From positions 1 to 64,000 of the forward strand of contig CAVUIW010000002.1 in assembly GCA_963741525.1 (NCBI GenBank): DNA of 64,000 bases. The letters are read 5' to 3'. The notes under the pieces are model-generated. The model was not told the origin of the DNA and did not search any database. It worked only from the letters and a program-made list of their open reading frames with translations. Both the position numbers and the translations under genes were made by a program. Below, one piece after another: positions 1-8,128 of this stretch. This DNA comes from JANNSX01 sp963741525. Its GTDB lineage: Bacteria > Pseudomonadota > Alphaproteobacteria > Rhizobiales > Hyphomicrobiaceae. How positions within the stretch are numbered: the first letter of the stretch is position 1; every line of letters starts with the position of its first letter.

Positions 1-59
1 AACGGTGTCAGATAGAGCATCGCCCGCGAGGGCTCGCGGCGGAGTTCGAGCCTAAGCAT
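1..59 (-). CDS. BMP-family ABC transporter permease, N-terminal fragment
   Basis: Only the first 19 codons are inside the window. Reading leftwards from an ATG at 59, the peptide starts MLRLELRREPSRAMLYLTP, which resembles the start of permeases of nucleoside/purine (BMP-type) ABC importers. The ATG overlaps the stop codon of the ABC ATPase gene at 52, so the two are translationally coupled. The family assignment rests on this short peptide and on the adjacent ATPase. The rest of the gene lies left of position 1. Confidence 0.55.
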   Translation of the reverse strand, partial: MLRLELRREPSRAMLYLTP

Positions 60-1584
60 GGGCGGCGCTCCGCTTCGGCTGGCCGCCCATGGCGAGACCG
101 ATCACCTCGATGGTCAGCTCCTCGACCGGCCGCGCTTCGGAGAGATGCCCCTCGGCGATGACGGCGATCCGGCTCGAGATTTCGAACAACTCGTCGAGAT
201 CCTGCGAGATGACCAGTACCGCAGCACCCTTGGCCGCAAGCTCGATCAGGACTTTGCGGATGTAGGCGGCCGCCCCCGCATCGACGCCCCAGGTGGGCTG
301 TGAGGCAACGAGCACAGCCGGCTCCTGCAGCACCTCGCGGCCGACGATGAACTTTTGGAGGTTTCCACCGGAGAGGCTGCGGGCGGCGGCACCCGTGCCG
401 TTCGCCTTGACGCTGAAGCTCTCGATAATCGAGCGTGCGAAGGCTTCAGCTTTGACGGCATCGATGAAGCCGCCGGGCGCCAGACCTTTGCGCACCTCGG
501 CCGAGAGCAGGACGTTTTCGGCGAGAGAAAGGTCGGGAACCGCCGCGTGGCCGAGCCGCTCCTCGGGGATGGCGCACAGGCCGAGCTTGCGGCGCGCCGC
601 CGGACCGAGCCGGCCGGCCGGTGTGCCGTCGATGACAATTGCTTCGCTCTTGCCGGCGATCACCTCGCCGATCAGCGCCTCGATGAGTTCGATCTGGCCG
701 TTGCCGGCGACGCCCGCGATGCCCACGACCTCGCCGGCGCGGACCTCGAGCGAGATGTTCTCGAGATCGGTGCCAAAGGCTTGGTCGCTTTCCATCGACA
801 GGCGGTTGAGCGCCAGCCGGACCTCCCCCGTCGCCGACTTGATGCGTTGCGGCGCCTGCAGCGTCGTGCCGATCATCATCTCGGCGAGGCTCTTTGCGGT
901 TTCGTTCCTGGGCGTGCAGGTGGCGACGACCTTGCCGCCGCGCAACACCGTCGCCGTGTCGCAAAGCGCGCGGATCTCGTCCAGCTTGTGGGAGATGTAG
1001 AGGATCGAGCAGCCTTCCGAGGCGAGGCGGCGCAGTGTCGAAAAGAGCGTGTCCACCTCCTGCGGCGTCAGCACCGAGGTCGGCTCGTCCATGATGACGA
1101 GCCGCGGATTCTGCAACAGGCAGCGCACGATCTCGACACGCTGGCGCTCGCCGACCGAGAGCGTGCCGACAATGCGCTCCGGCTCGAGCTTGAGGCCATA
1201 GTATTCGGAGACCTCGACGATACGCTTTGCGAGATTTCCCTTGGCGAGCTCTGGGCTGATGCCGAGCGCCACATTCTCGGCCACCGTCAACGCCTCGAAC
1301 AGCGAGAAGTGTTGAAACACCATGCCGATGCCGTGGGCGCGTGCGTCCCCCGGCTTCTGCGGCCGGTAAGGTTCGCCGTTGAAGTGCATCGCACCGCTGT
1401 CGGATTGCAGCACGCCGTAGATCATTTTCACGAGCGTCGACTTGCCGGCACCGTTCTCGCCGAGCAGGGCATGGATCTCGCCATGGCCGACGGCGAAGGA
1501 GACATCGTCGTTCGCCTTGACGCCGGGAAAGCTCTTCGAGAGGCCTTCGAGGAGAAGAAGCGGATGGTCGCTGGGCTTCGTCAC
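52..1584 (-). CDS. ABC transporter ATP-binding protein, BMP/purine-nucleoside importer type
   Basis: This 510-residue protein has two tandem nucleotide-binding domains, as in YufO and sugar importers of the RbsA/MglA type. Domain 1 has Walker A GENGAGKST at residues 42-50, signature LSVGERQRV near 143 and Walker B LVIMDEPTS near 161. Domain 2 begins near 260, has LSGGNLQKF near 404 and a degenerate Walker B (LVASQPTWG in place of LxxDEPTxG), usual for the second domain of this class. Its start overlaps the xdhC stop by 4 nt and its end overlaps a permease start. Transport of xanthine, hypoxanthine or nucleosides is inferred from the xdh neighbours. Intact. Confidence 0.88.
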   Translation of the reverse strand: MTKPSDHPLLLLEGLSKSFPGVKANDDVSFAVGHGEIHALLGENGAGKSTLVKMIYGVLQSDSGAMHFNGEPYRPQKPGDARAHGIGMVFQHFSLFEALTVAENVALGISPELAKGNLAKRIVEVSEYYGLKLEPERIVGTLSVGERQRVEIVRCLLQNPRLVIMDEPTSVLTPQEVDTLFSTLRRLASEGCSILYISHKLDEIRALCDTATVLRGGKVVATCTPRNETAKSLAEMMIGTTLQAPQRIKSATGEVRLALNRLSMESDQAFGTDLENISLEVRAGEVVGIAGVAGNGQIELIEALIGEVIAGKSEAIVIDGTPAGRLGPAARRKLGLCAIPEERLGHAAVPDLSLAENVLLSAEVRKGLAPGGFIDAVKAEAFARSIIESFSVKANGTGAAARSLSGGNLQKFIVGREVLQEPAVLVASQPTWGVDAGAAAYIRKVLIELAAKGAAVLVISQDLDELFEISSRIAVIAEGHLSEARPVEELTIEVIGLAMGGQPKRSAAHA

Positions 1585-2585
1585 GATGCGCTTGCCTCTG
1601 TCGCTTCCGGCTGTTTCATCTGCCGTGAGGCCTCGATGAGTTGCAGCAGTTGCGCAACCGCCGCTACCGCGATGGTCGCCGGCTCCTTACCGGTGATGCC
1701 GCCGATGCCGACGGGTGAGGTGAGACGCTGGAGTGCGGCGTCCGCGATGCCCGCCTGCCGCAGTCGCGACAGGAACCGCGCCCGCTTCGTCTTGGAGCCG
1801 ATGAGCCCGAGGAAGGCGAAATCGCTACGTTGCAGGAGGGCGTGGCACACAGCCAAGTCGATGGCATGCGAATAGGTCATGACGAAATGGTAGCAGCCGG
1901 CCTTCGCCCCGCCAGCGGCCATCGCGGGGTCCGGATCGATTTCGATGTGGATGGCGCTCTGGGGTGACGCTGGGAAGCGGTCGCGCGCCGTGTCGATCCA
2001 GACGATGTCGATCGGCAGGGCGGCGGCGATGGCGACGATCGCGCGGCCGACATGGCCGGCGCCGTAGAGGTAGAGGCAGGGCAGCCGCTCTCCTATGGGC
2101 TCGATCAACCAGTCGCGGATGAGGGTGAGCCGGCGGGTTCGGAGGCCCGAGAGCATTTCGGCCACGGCGCGCGCAACCGGCGGCGGGAGACCGCTCGTGT
2201 CTTTGCGATCCGTCACGAGACGCGGTGCCAGGCCACTTACGAGCGGTCGCAGCCGAAGGCTTTGCCGCGTCGTGCTCGCCAACCCCTGCTTCTCACCCGT
2301 TCCTTTCGCGGCGATCCGATCGTAGAGTAAGCGAACCGCGCCGCCGCAACATTGCCCGAGCGAAGGGCCGAGCGCGATCTTCTCGGTGTGCCGCTGCCAT
2401 TCGGCCTCTGGCTGCTCGCCAAGCATCGCCCGTGCCCGGGCAATTGCCTGATGCTCGAGTGCGCCGCCGCCGATGGTGCCGGTCGATCCATCGACGGACA
2501 CCACCATGCATGCCCCCGCCTCTCGCGGACTCGAGCCGTCGGCCTCGATGATCGTCACGCGCACAGCATCCTGGAGCACAGCCAT
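1581..2585 (-). CDS. xdhC: Xanthine dehydrogenase accessory protein XdhC
   Basis: XdhC-family proteins bind the molybdenum cofactor, promote its sulfuration and insert it into xanthine dehydrogenase. The 334-residue product starts MAVLQDAVRVTIIEADGSSP and keeps the XdhC N-terminal motif SSPREAGACMVV. It has a Rossmann-like region near residues 180-200 (CLYLYGAGHVGRAIVAIA) and the C-terminal segment FLGLIGSKTKRARFL. The ATG at 2585 was chosen because it overlaps the xdhB stop (TGATG); longer versions lie inside xdhB. It is coupled to both xdhB upstream and the ABC ATPase downstream. Confidence 0.93.
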   Translation of the reverse strand: MAVLQDAVRVTIIEADGSSPREAGACMVVSVDGSTGTIGGGALEHQAIARARAMLGEQPEAEWQRHTEKIALGPSLGQCCGGAVRLLYDRIAAKGTGEKQGLASTTRQSLRLRPLVSGLAPRLVTDRKDTSGLPPPVARAVAEMLSGLRTRRLTLIRDWLIEPIGERLPCLYLYGAGHVGRAIVAIAAALPIDIVWIDTARDRFPASPQSAIHIEIDPDPAMAAGGAKAGCYHFVMTYSHAIDLAVCHALLQRSDFAFLGLIGSKTKRARFLSRLRQAGIADAALQRLTSPVGIGGITGKEPATIAVAAVAQLLQLIEASRQMKQPEATEASAS

Positions 2586-4942
2586 CACGAATCGCCCCCT
2601 TCTGCCTTCACCCGCTCGACCGCCATCAGCACGCGCTCGGGCGTGGCGGGGGCGTCGAGGGCCGGATAGGTCTTGCCGTTGCCGCAACTGGCAATCGCAT
2701 CCGATAGAGCCATCAAAACCGAGATGCCGAGCATCAGCGGCGGCTCACCGACCGCTTTCGAGCGATAGATCGTCTCCTCCGGGTTCTCGCCGTCGTAAAG
2801 GTCGATGCGCATCTTTGCCGGGCGGTCCGAGCAGGCGGGAATCTTGTAGGTCGAGGGCGCATGCGTGCGGAGCCGGCCTTGTTCGTCCCAGACCAGCTCC
2901 TCGGTGGTGAGCCAGCCCGCGCCTTGCACGAACCCGCCTTCGATCTGGCCCCGGTCGATGGCGGGGTTCAGCGAGCGGCCGACGTCATGCAGGATGTCGG
3001 TGCGCAGAATGCGGTTCTCGCCGGTCAGCGTGTCGATCGCAACCTCGGTCACGGCGGCGCCATAGGAGAAATAGAAGAACGGCCGGCCCTGATAGCGCTC
3101 GTTGTCCCAATGGATCTTGGGTGTCGCGTAGAACCCGGTCGCCGACAACGGCACGCGCGCGCGATGCGCCTCTCCGGCCAACGCATCGAAATCGATCTCG
3201 ATCTTTCCAACTTTCACGCGACCGGGCAGGAACCGGATTTCTTTCGGTTGCGTTTGGAGACGCTCCGCAAGATAGGCGACCAGCCGCTCCTTGATCGTGC
3301 GCGCCGCATTTCGCGCCGCCATGCCGTTCAAATCCGATCCCGAAGATGCGGCCGTGGCACTCGTGTTCGGCACCTTGCCCGTCGTCGTCGCGGTGATCTT
3401 CACGCGGCCAATGTCGACCTGAAATTCCTCGGCGACCACCTGCGCCACCTTCGTGTAGAGCCCCTGGCCCATCTCGGTGCCGCCATGGTTCACCGCGATC
3501 GAGCCGTCATTGTAGAGATGGACGAGGGCGCCCGCCTGGTTGAGGAAGGTCTTCGTGAAGGAGATGCCAAACTTTACGGGTGTCAGCGCCAATCCGCGCT
3601 TCAGCATCGGGCTCTTGGAGTTGAAGGCGCGGACCTCCTCGCGTCGCGCGCGATATTCGGACGATTGCGCGAGCTGCTCCATGATCTCGCCTGCAATATT
3701 GTCCTCGATCGTCATGCCATAGGGCGTGCGTTTGCGCTGCTCGCCCTTGGCGTCGCGCGGCGCATACAGATTGCGCGCGCGCACGACGAGCGGATCGAGT
3801 CCCAGCTCATGAGCGACATGATCGATGGTCCGCTCCATGCCGAGCATGCCTTGCGGTCCACCGAAGCCGCGGAACGCCGTGTTCGATTGTGTGTGCGTCT
3901 TCAGCCGATGCGAGACGACGCGGATATCGGGGATGAAGTAGCAGTTGTCGGCGTGCAGCATCGCCCGATCGGCGATTGGTTGCGACAGATCAAAGGACAT
4001 GCCGCAGCGAACAGCGTGCTCCACTTCGAGCCCGAGGATCAGCCCCGTCGCGTCGAAACCAACGCGATAGTCGATACGGAAATCGTGGCGCTTGCCGGTG
4101 AGCAGGAAGTCGTCGTCGCGATCGTAGACGCATTTAGCGGGCCGGCCGGTCAGATGTGCGGCGAGTGCCGCGGCGCATGCCGGCAGATTGCCCTGGCTCT
4201 CCTTGCCGCCAAAGCCGCCGCCCATGCGCCGGACTTCGACGGTGACGGCGTGATTGGCCTTGCCGAGGACGGCAGCGACTTTGTGCTGGATCTCGCTCGG
4301 ATGCTGGGTCGAGGAATAGACCAGCATGTCGCCGTCCTCTTGGGGAACGGCGAGCGCGGCTTGGCCCTCGAGATAGAAGTGCTCCTGCCCACCGATGCGG
4401 ATGCGGCCTTCGAGCATTCTAGGCGCGGCGGCGATGGCGGCCGCGGCGTCGCCGGAGGCCATGACGGCCGGCGGTTCCAAGTAGCTGCTGGCCTCCAGGG
4501 CCTGGTCGATGGTCAGGATCGCCGGCAGTTCATCGTAGCGGATGATGGCCTTCTTGGCGGCATCGCGAGCCTGCTCGATCTTCTCGGCGGCGACGGCGAA
4601 GATCGACTGGCCGTAGTACTCGACGATCTCGCTTGCGAACATCGGGTCGTCGCCCTTGACGGGGCTGACATCGTTGATGCCGGGAATGTCGCTCGCGATC
4701 AGGACGCGGACGACGCCGGGCGAAGTGCGCACCGCCTCGACGTCGAGATCCGTGATGCGCGCATGCGCCTTTGTGCTTTGGGCAATGTAGACCTTGAGGG
4801 TGTCCGGCGGCTCGGGGATGTCGTCGGTGTAGATCGCATCGCCGGTCGTGTGCATCAGGCCGCTGTCGTGCTGCAGCGGATGGCTGACGCCGCCGGCGAT
4901 GGCCTTTGCGTAGGCCTTTGTTTTCTGGGATGGGGCACTCAT
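2585..4942 (-). CDS. xdhB: Xanthine dehydrogenase, molybdopterin-binding large subunit
   Basis: This 785-residue subunit carries the molybdenum active site that oxidises hypoxanthine and xanthine to urate. It contains GGGFGGKE in the molybdopterin region, the FRGFGGPQGM segment and, near the C-terminus, KAVGEPPLMLG with the catalytic glutamate context. Length is normal for bacterial XdhB. The start MSAPSQKTKAYAKAIAGG at 4942 overlaps the xdhA stop (ATGA). The reading frame is intact over 2.4 kb, in contrast with the phage-like genes further right. Confidence 0.95.
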   Translation of the reverse strand: MSAPSQKTKAYAKAIAGGVSHPLQHDSGLMHTTGDAIYTDDIPEPPDTLKVYIAQSTKAHARITDLDVEAVRTSPGVVRVLIASDIPGINDVSPVKGDDPMFASEIVEYYGQSIFAVAAEKIEQARDAAKKAIIRYDELPAILTIDQALEASSYLEPPAVMASGDAAAAIAAAPRMLEGRIRIGGQEHFYLEGQAALAVPQEDGDMLVYSSTQHPSEIQHKVAAVLGKANHAVTVEVRRMGGGFGGKESQGNLPACAAALAAHLTGRPAKCVYDRDDDFLLTGKRHDFRIDYRVGFDATGLILGLEVEHAVRCGMSFDLSQPIADRAMLHADNCYFIPDIRVVSHRLKTHTQSNTAFRGFGGPQGMLGMERTIDHVAHELGLDPLVVRARNLYAPRDAKGEQRKRTPYGMTIEDNIAGEIMEQLAQSSEYRARREEVRAFNSKSPMLKRGLALTPVKFGISFTKTFLNQAGALVHLYNDGSIAVNHGGTEMGQGLYTKVAQVVAEEFQVDIGRVKITATTTGKVPNTSATAASSGSDLNGMAARNAARTIKERLVAYLAERLQTQPKEIRFLPGRVKVGKIEIDFDALAGEAHRARVPLSATGFYATPKIHWDNERYQGRPFFYFSYGAAVTEVAIDTLTGENRILRTDILHDVGRSLNPAIDRGQIEGGFVQGAGWLTTEELVWDEQGRLRTHAPSTYKIPACSDRPAKMRIDLYDGENPEETIYRSKAVGEPPLMLGISVLMALSDAIASCGNGKTYPALDAPATPERVLMAVERVKAEGGDS

Positions 4943-6390
4943 GCGATGACCGCCCCGCGGCCCACGAGCCGCGTTTTCGAGAGACCGTGTTGGCGTTCGT
5001 GGAAGCAACGGCGTAGCAGGTTATGCGCCACCTTCAGCCGGTACTCGGCCGAGGCCCGCATATCGCTGATGGGGGCAAAATCCTCGGCGAACGCGGGAAT
5101 GGCGGCCTCGATGGTCGCCTTGGCCCAGGGTTCGCCGATGAGCTTCGCCTCGACCGCTTTTGCCCGCTTCGGCGTTGCCGCCATGCCGCCAAAGGCGATG
5201 CGGGCGCTCGTGACCCGTCCACTCTCGATGCGGACGTTGAAGCAGCCGCAGACGGCCGAGATGTCCTGATCGAACCGTTTCGAGACCTTGTGGCAGGAGA
5301 GCTCGTCCGGCGCGGCATCGAGCGGGATGCTCAGGGACTCGACGAATTCGCTTGGGCGCCGGTCCTGCTTGCCGTAGGCGATGAAGTAGTCTTCGAGCGC
5401 GATCTCGCGTGTTTCGCCGCCGTTGCGCAATCTCAGCGTCGACCCGAGCGCGATCAGCGCCGGCGGCATGTCGCCAATCGGCGAGCCGTTGGCGATGTTT
5501 CCGCCTATGGTGCCACAGTTCCGCACTTGCCGCGAGCCGAGGCGGCGGATCAGCTCGCCGAGATCGGGGTAGTGATGGGCAAGCGGCTGCTCGGCCTCGC
5601 TATAGGTGACGCCCGCGCCGATGACGATCCGGTCCGCACTCACCTCGATTTGCTTCAACTCGGTGACGCGGCCGGTGTGGATCGTCACCGGCAGTGTCCG
5701 ATGCTGCTTCGTAACCCAGAGACCCACATCCGTTGCTCCGGCGACGAGCGGCGCATCGGCAAAGCGCGATTTCAATTCGGCCAGCGCATCGCGCGTTGCC
5801 GGCAGGAACATCCGCTCCTCGCGATCTCCGGCTTCGAGCGTCTCGTGATCCACCAGGCTTCGCGCCAGCGCGATGTCGTGAGCGAGCCGCGACCGATCCT
5901 CGGCATCTCCCGTCGCGACCTTTCCCGCCGCGTCGACGATCGGGCCGTAGCCCGTGCAACGGCAGAGATTCCCAGCGAGCGTGTCGTCAATGCTTCCGCC
6001 TGCAGCATCGAAACGCGCTGCAAACGCAGACATGACAAAGCCAGGCGTACAGAATCCGCATTGCGAGGCATGCTCGGAGGCCATCGCCGTCTGCACGGCA
6101 TGCGGCCTTCCATCGTTTCCGCTCAGCCCTTCGACGGTGCGGACGGCCTTCCCGTCGAGCATGGGTAGAAAGAGAATGCAGGCATTGACGGCGCGGTAGC
6201 GCGGCGTGGCATCGATCGGATCAGCGATTGCCACCGTGCACGCCCCGCAATCTCCCTCCGCGCAGCCTTCCTTCGTCCCCGTCAGCCGCCGCTCGCGCCG
6301 CAGCCAGTTCAAGAGCGTCGTCGTCGGCTTGATACTTTCGAGCCGGACGATCTCGCCGTTCAATACGAAGCTCAGCACCTTGCGGGTCAT
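4939..6390 (-). CDS. xdhA: Xanthine dehydrogenase small subunit, 2Fe-2S and FAD domains
   Basis: This 483-residue electron-transfer subunit has a plant-type [2Fe-2S] motif (CAEGDCGACT, near residues 43-52), then the second [2Fe-2S] domain with CGFCTPG and CRCTGY (near 115-150). The FAD-binding domain follows, including TIGGNIANGSPIGDMPP. The start at 6390 has a short run from the HIU hydrolase stop at 6402. It is the first xdh gene of the A-B-C set. Together with the downstream importer and the neighbouring urate-pathway genes it forms a purine catabolism locus. Confidence 0.95.
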   Translation of the reverse strand: MTRKVLSFVLNGEIVRLESIKPTTTLLNWLRRERRLTGTKEGCAEGDCGACTVAIADPIDATPRYRAVNACILFLPMLDGKAVRTVEGLSGNDGRPHAVQTAMASEHASQCGFCTPGFVMSAFAARFDAAGGSIDDTLAGNLCRCTGYGPIVDAAGKVATGDAEDRSRLAHDIALARSLVDHETLEAGDREERMFLPATRDALAELKSRFADAPLVAGATDVGLWVTKQHRTLPVTIHTGRVTELKQIEVSADRIVIGAGVTYSEAEQPLAHHYPDLGELIRRLGSRQVRNCGTIGGNIANGSPIGDMPPALIALGSTLRLRNGGETREIALEDYFIAYGKQDRRPSEFVESLSIPLDAAPDELSCHKVSKRFDQDISAVCGCFNVRIESGRVTSARIAFGGMAATPKRAKAVEAKLIGEPWAKATIEAAIPAFAEDFAPISDMRASAEYRLKVAHNLLRRCFHERQHGLSKTRLVGRGAVIA

Positions 6391-6401
6391 GGTGTCTCCC
6401 G

Positions 6402-6755
6402 CTAGCTGCCGCGATAGGTCGAGTAGCCGAAGGGCGAGAGCAGCAGCGGCACATGATAGTGCTGGTCCGCATTGGCGATGCCGAATCTCAGGACGATTTC
6501 GTCGAGGAATTTGGGCTCAGGCAGATCGAGACCTTGGGCATCGAAATAGGCGCCGGCCTGGAATTGCAGTTCATAGATGCCGGTCCGGAATGCGCTGCCC
6601 TCGAGCAACGGCTTGTCGACTCGGCCCTCGATGTTCGTGCCGGTCGAAACGAGGGGTGCCGCCTGTCCACTCTCGACGCGGTAGAGCGCGAGCTTCAGTC
6701 CGGCGGCGGGCTTGCCCGAGGCAAGGTCTAGAATATGCGTGGTGAGGCGGCCCAC
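6402..6755 (-). CDS. uraH: 5-hydroxyisourate hydrolase (transthyretin-like)
   Basis: The enzyme hydrolyses 5-hydroxyisourate, the product of urate oxidation, to OHCU. The 117-residue protein has the N-terminal signature LTTHILDLASGKPAAG and the C-terminal tetrapeptide YRGS that marks HIU hydrolases against true transthyretins. A longer frame reaches 6911, but homology begins at VGRLTTHILD, so the GTG at 6755 is preferred. This also leaves room for the divergent promoter of the OHCU decarboxylase gene. It lies 12 nt upstream of xdhA and is probably co-transcribed. Confidence 0.92.
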   Translation of the reverse strand: MGRLTTHILDLASGKPAAGLKLALYRVESGQAAPLVSTGTNIEGRVDKPLLEGSAFRTGIYELQFQAGAYFDAQGLDLPEPKFLDEIVLRFGIANADQHYHVPLLLSPFGYSTYRGS

Positions 6756-6867
6756 GGCCTGTCTCCGTTGCGATGTCGGCAAGGCGTTACCGTAGTCTAT
6801 CTCAACGGCGCGGCAAGGTCTGCCCAACCGGTTGTTCCGGAGCATCGCGGCGGCTACCATTCTCCAC

Positions 6868-7395
6868 ATGAGTACGACTCCGGCTTTCCCCGATCCTCGT
6901 CCGTCTGCCATGAGCCGCGAAGCTTTCGTTGCCCGCTTCGGGGGCGTCTACGAGCATTCGCCCTGGGTCGCCGAGCGCGCCTTCGATTCTGGCCTCGGCT
7001 CTGGCGATGACGGGCCGGCGGGCCTCTCGACACGCATGCGCGGGATTGTCGAGGCGGCCGGTGAGGCTGCGTGGCTCACGCTGTTGCGGGCGCATCCGGA
7101 ACTCGCCGGCAAGCTTGCTGTTGCCGGCGGCCTGACGAAGGACTCGGCCTCCGAGCAATCCTCGGCCGGACTCGACAAATGCACCGAGGCCGAATTCCGC
7201 CGCTTCCATGAACTCAACAAGGTCTACCACGACCGTTTCGGATTTCCCTTCATCATCGCGGTGCGCGGACTGACGCGTCATATGATTCTCGCGGCCTTCG
7301 AGAAGCGTGTGCATCACACGCGCGAGGCGGAGATCAGGACGGCCCTTGGCCAGGTGCACAAGATCGCGCGCCTCAGACTCGAGGCGATGTGCTGA
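6868..7395 (+). CDS. uraD: OHCU decarboxylase
   Basis: 2-oxo-4-hydroxy-4-carboxy-5-ureidoimidazoline decarboxylase gives (S)-allantoin after HIU hydrolase. The 175-residue product contains the catalytic-histidine segment LLRAHPELAG, the serine/glutamate region DSASEQSSAGLD, and the conserved core FGFPFIIAVRGLTRHMIL. The ATG at 6868 (MSTTPAFPDP) is preferred over one at 6832, because homology starts after it. It is divergent from uraH-xdh with 112 bp between the starts. Its 3' end runs straight into a twin stem-loop repeat, 4 bp after the stop. Confidence 0.93.
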   Translation: MSTTPAFPDPRPSAMSREAFVARFGGVYEHSPWVAERAFDSGLGSGDDGPAGLSTRMRGIVEAAGEAAWLTLLRAHPELAGKLAVAGGLTKDSASEQSSAGLDKCTEAEFRRFHELNKVYHDRFGFPFIIAVRGLTRHMILAAFEKRVHHTREAEIRTALGQVHKIARLRLEAMC

Positions 7396-7399
7396 CGGA

Positions 7400-7566
7400 C
7401 TAGTGGCCCGTTGCGCCAAAATCGTATGCTCGCCGGGCGTCCGTCCGATTTTGGCGCGACATGAGGGCCACTAGCAATATCATGAGCTTCGTGTGGCGCT
7501 CATCGCGCCATAGTTGACACGGACCGTGCAGCGCTACTGGTCAACTATGGCGCGACGCCACACTAG
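7400..7566. repeat. Twin nested stem-loop element, copy A
   Basis: Hairpin 1 has outer arms CTAGTGGCCC (7400-7409) and GGGCCACTAG (7465-7474), with inner arms GCGCCAAAATCG (7413-7424) and its complement (7446-7457). After exactly 16 nt, hairpin 2 has outer arms GTGTGGCG (7491-7498) and CGCCACAC (7556-7563), with 16-bp inner arms at 7503-7518 and 7540-7555. The element fills the whole gap between uraD and the isochorismatase gene. Copies B and C share the layout. Confidence 0.9.
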
Positions 7567-7567
7567 C

Positions 7568-8128
7568 CTACTTCAGAAGACCCTGCAGCTCCTTGAACTC
7601 GGGCGTCCCCGCGCGCTCGAGCCATTCGAACATCACCATCTCGTTGTCGGCGATCGATGCGCCCGCGTCCCGCATGCGCTCGATGGCAAGCTCCCGGCTT
7701 GAGGCGGCACGTGAGCCGATGGCATCGGCGCAGAGGAAAACCTCATAGCCATCCACCAGAAGATCAAGCACGCTTTGCAGCACGCAGACATGCGCCTCCA
7801 TGCCGGCGACGACGATCTGGTCGCGGCCTTCCGCTTTGACTTTGTCGAGATGCACCGCGAGCCCCAGATTGGCCAGACAAGAGAACTCGACCTTGTCGAG
7901 GCGCGCCGCCTCGTTGCCGGCCGCCTCGAGTAGCCGGGGCGTGGTCGGCCCCAACCCCTTCGGATACTGCTCCGAGATCGTGATCGGCACGTCGAGGCGC
8001 CGGGCGTAGCGGATCAGCCGCTCGCTCGCGTGAACCACACGCTCGTGGCCGTCGATGGTGGTGAGCAGCCGGTCCTGCACGTCGATGACGAGGAGCTGAG
8101 ACCGCGTGCGTTTCATCTGCCTGCTCAT
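7568..8128 (-). CDS. Isochorismatase-family cysteine hydrolase
   Basis: This 186-residue protein has the cysteine-hydrolase triad pattern: Asp in LLVIDVQD (near residue 16), Lys in LDKVEFSCL, and Cys in GMEAHVCVLQSV. It resembles YcaC-like members, so the substrate cannot be stated. The start at 8128 overlaps the stop of the oligopeptidase-cupin gene by 4 nt, so the two are coupled. The 3' end abuts twin stem-loop copy A. Confidence 0.85.
   Translation of the reverse strand: MSRQMKRTRSQLLVIDVQDRLLTTIDGHERVVHASERLIRYARRLDVPITISEQYPKGLGPTTPRLLEAAGNEAARLDKVEFSCLANLGLAVHLDKVKAEGRDQIVVAGMEAHVCVLQSVLDLLVDGYEVFLCADAIGSRAASSRELAIERMRDAGASIADNEMVMFEWLERAGTPEFKELQGLLK

Noticed and set aside
2861..5269. 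Long plus-strand open frame opposite xdhB
   Set aside because: It is the antisense shadow of a high-GC gene; the peptide is rich in Arg, His and Leu with no domain, while the minus strand encodes a complete XdhB.
7400..7566. Twin stem-loop read as a riboswitch or tRNA-like RNA
   Set aside because: It lies between convergent gene ends rather than in a leader, and shows no tRNA arms or known riboswitch core.
7400..7566. Twin stem-loop as a simple bidirectional terminator
   Set aside because: No T runs follow the stems, copy B lies inside an operon and copy C in a divergent upstream region, so termination does not explain the family.
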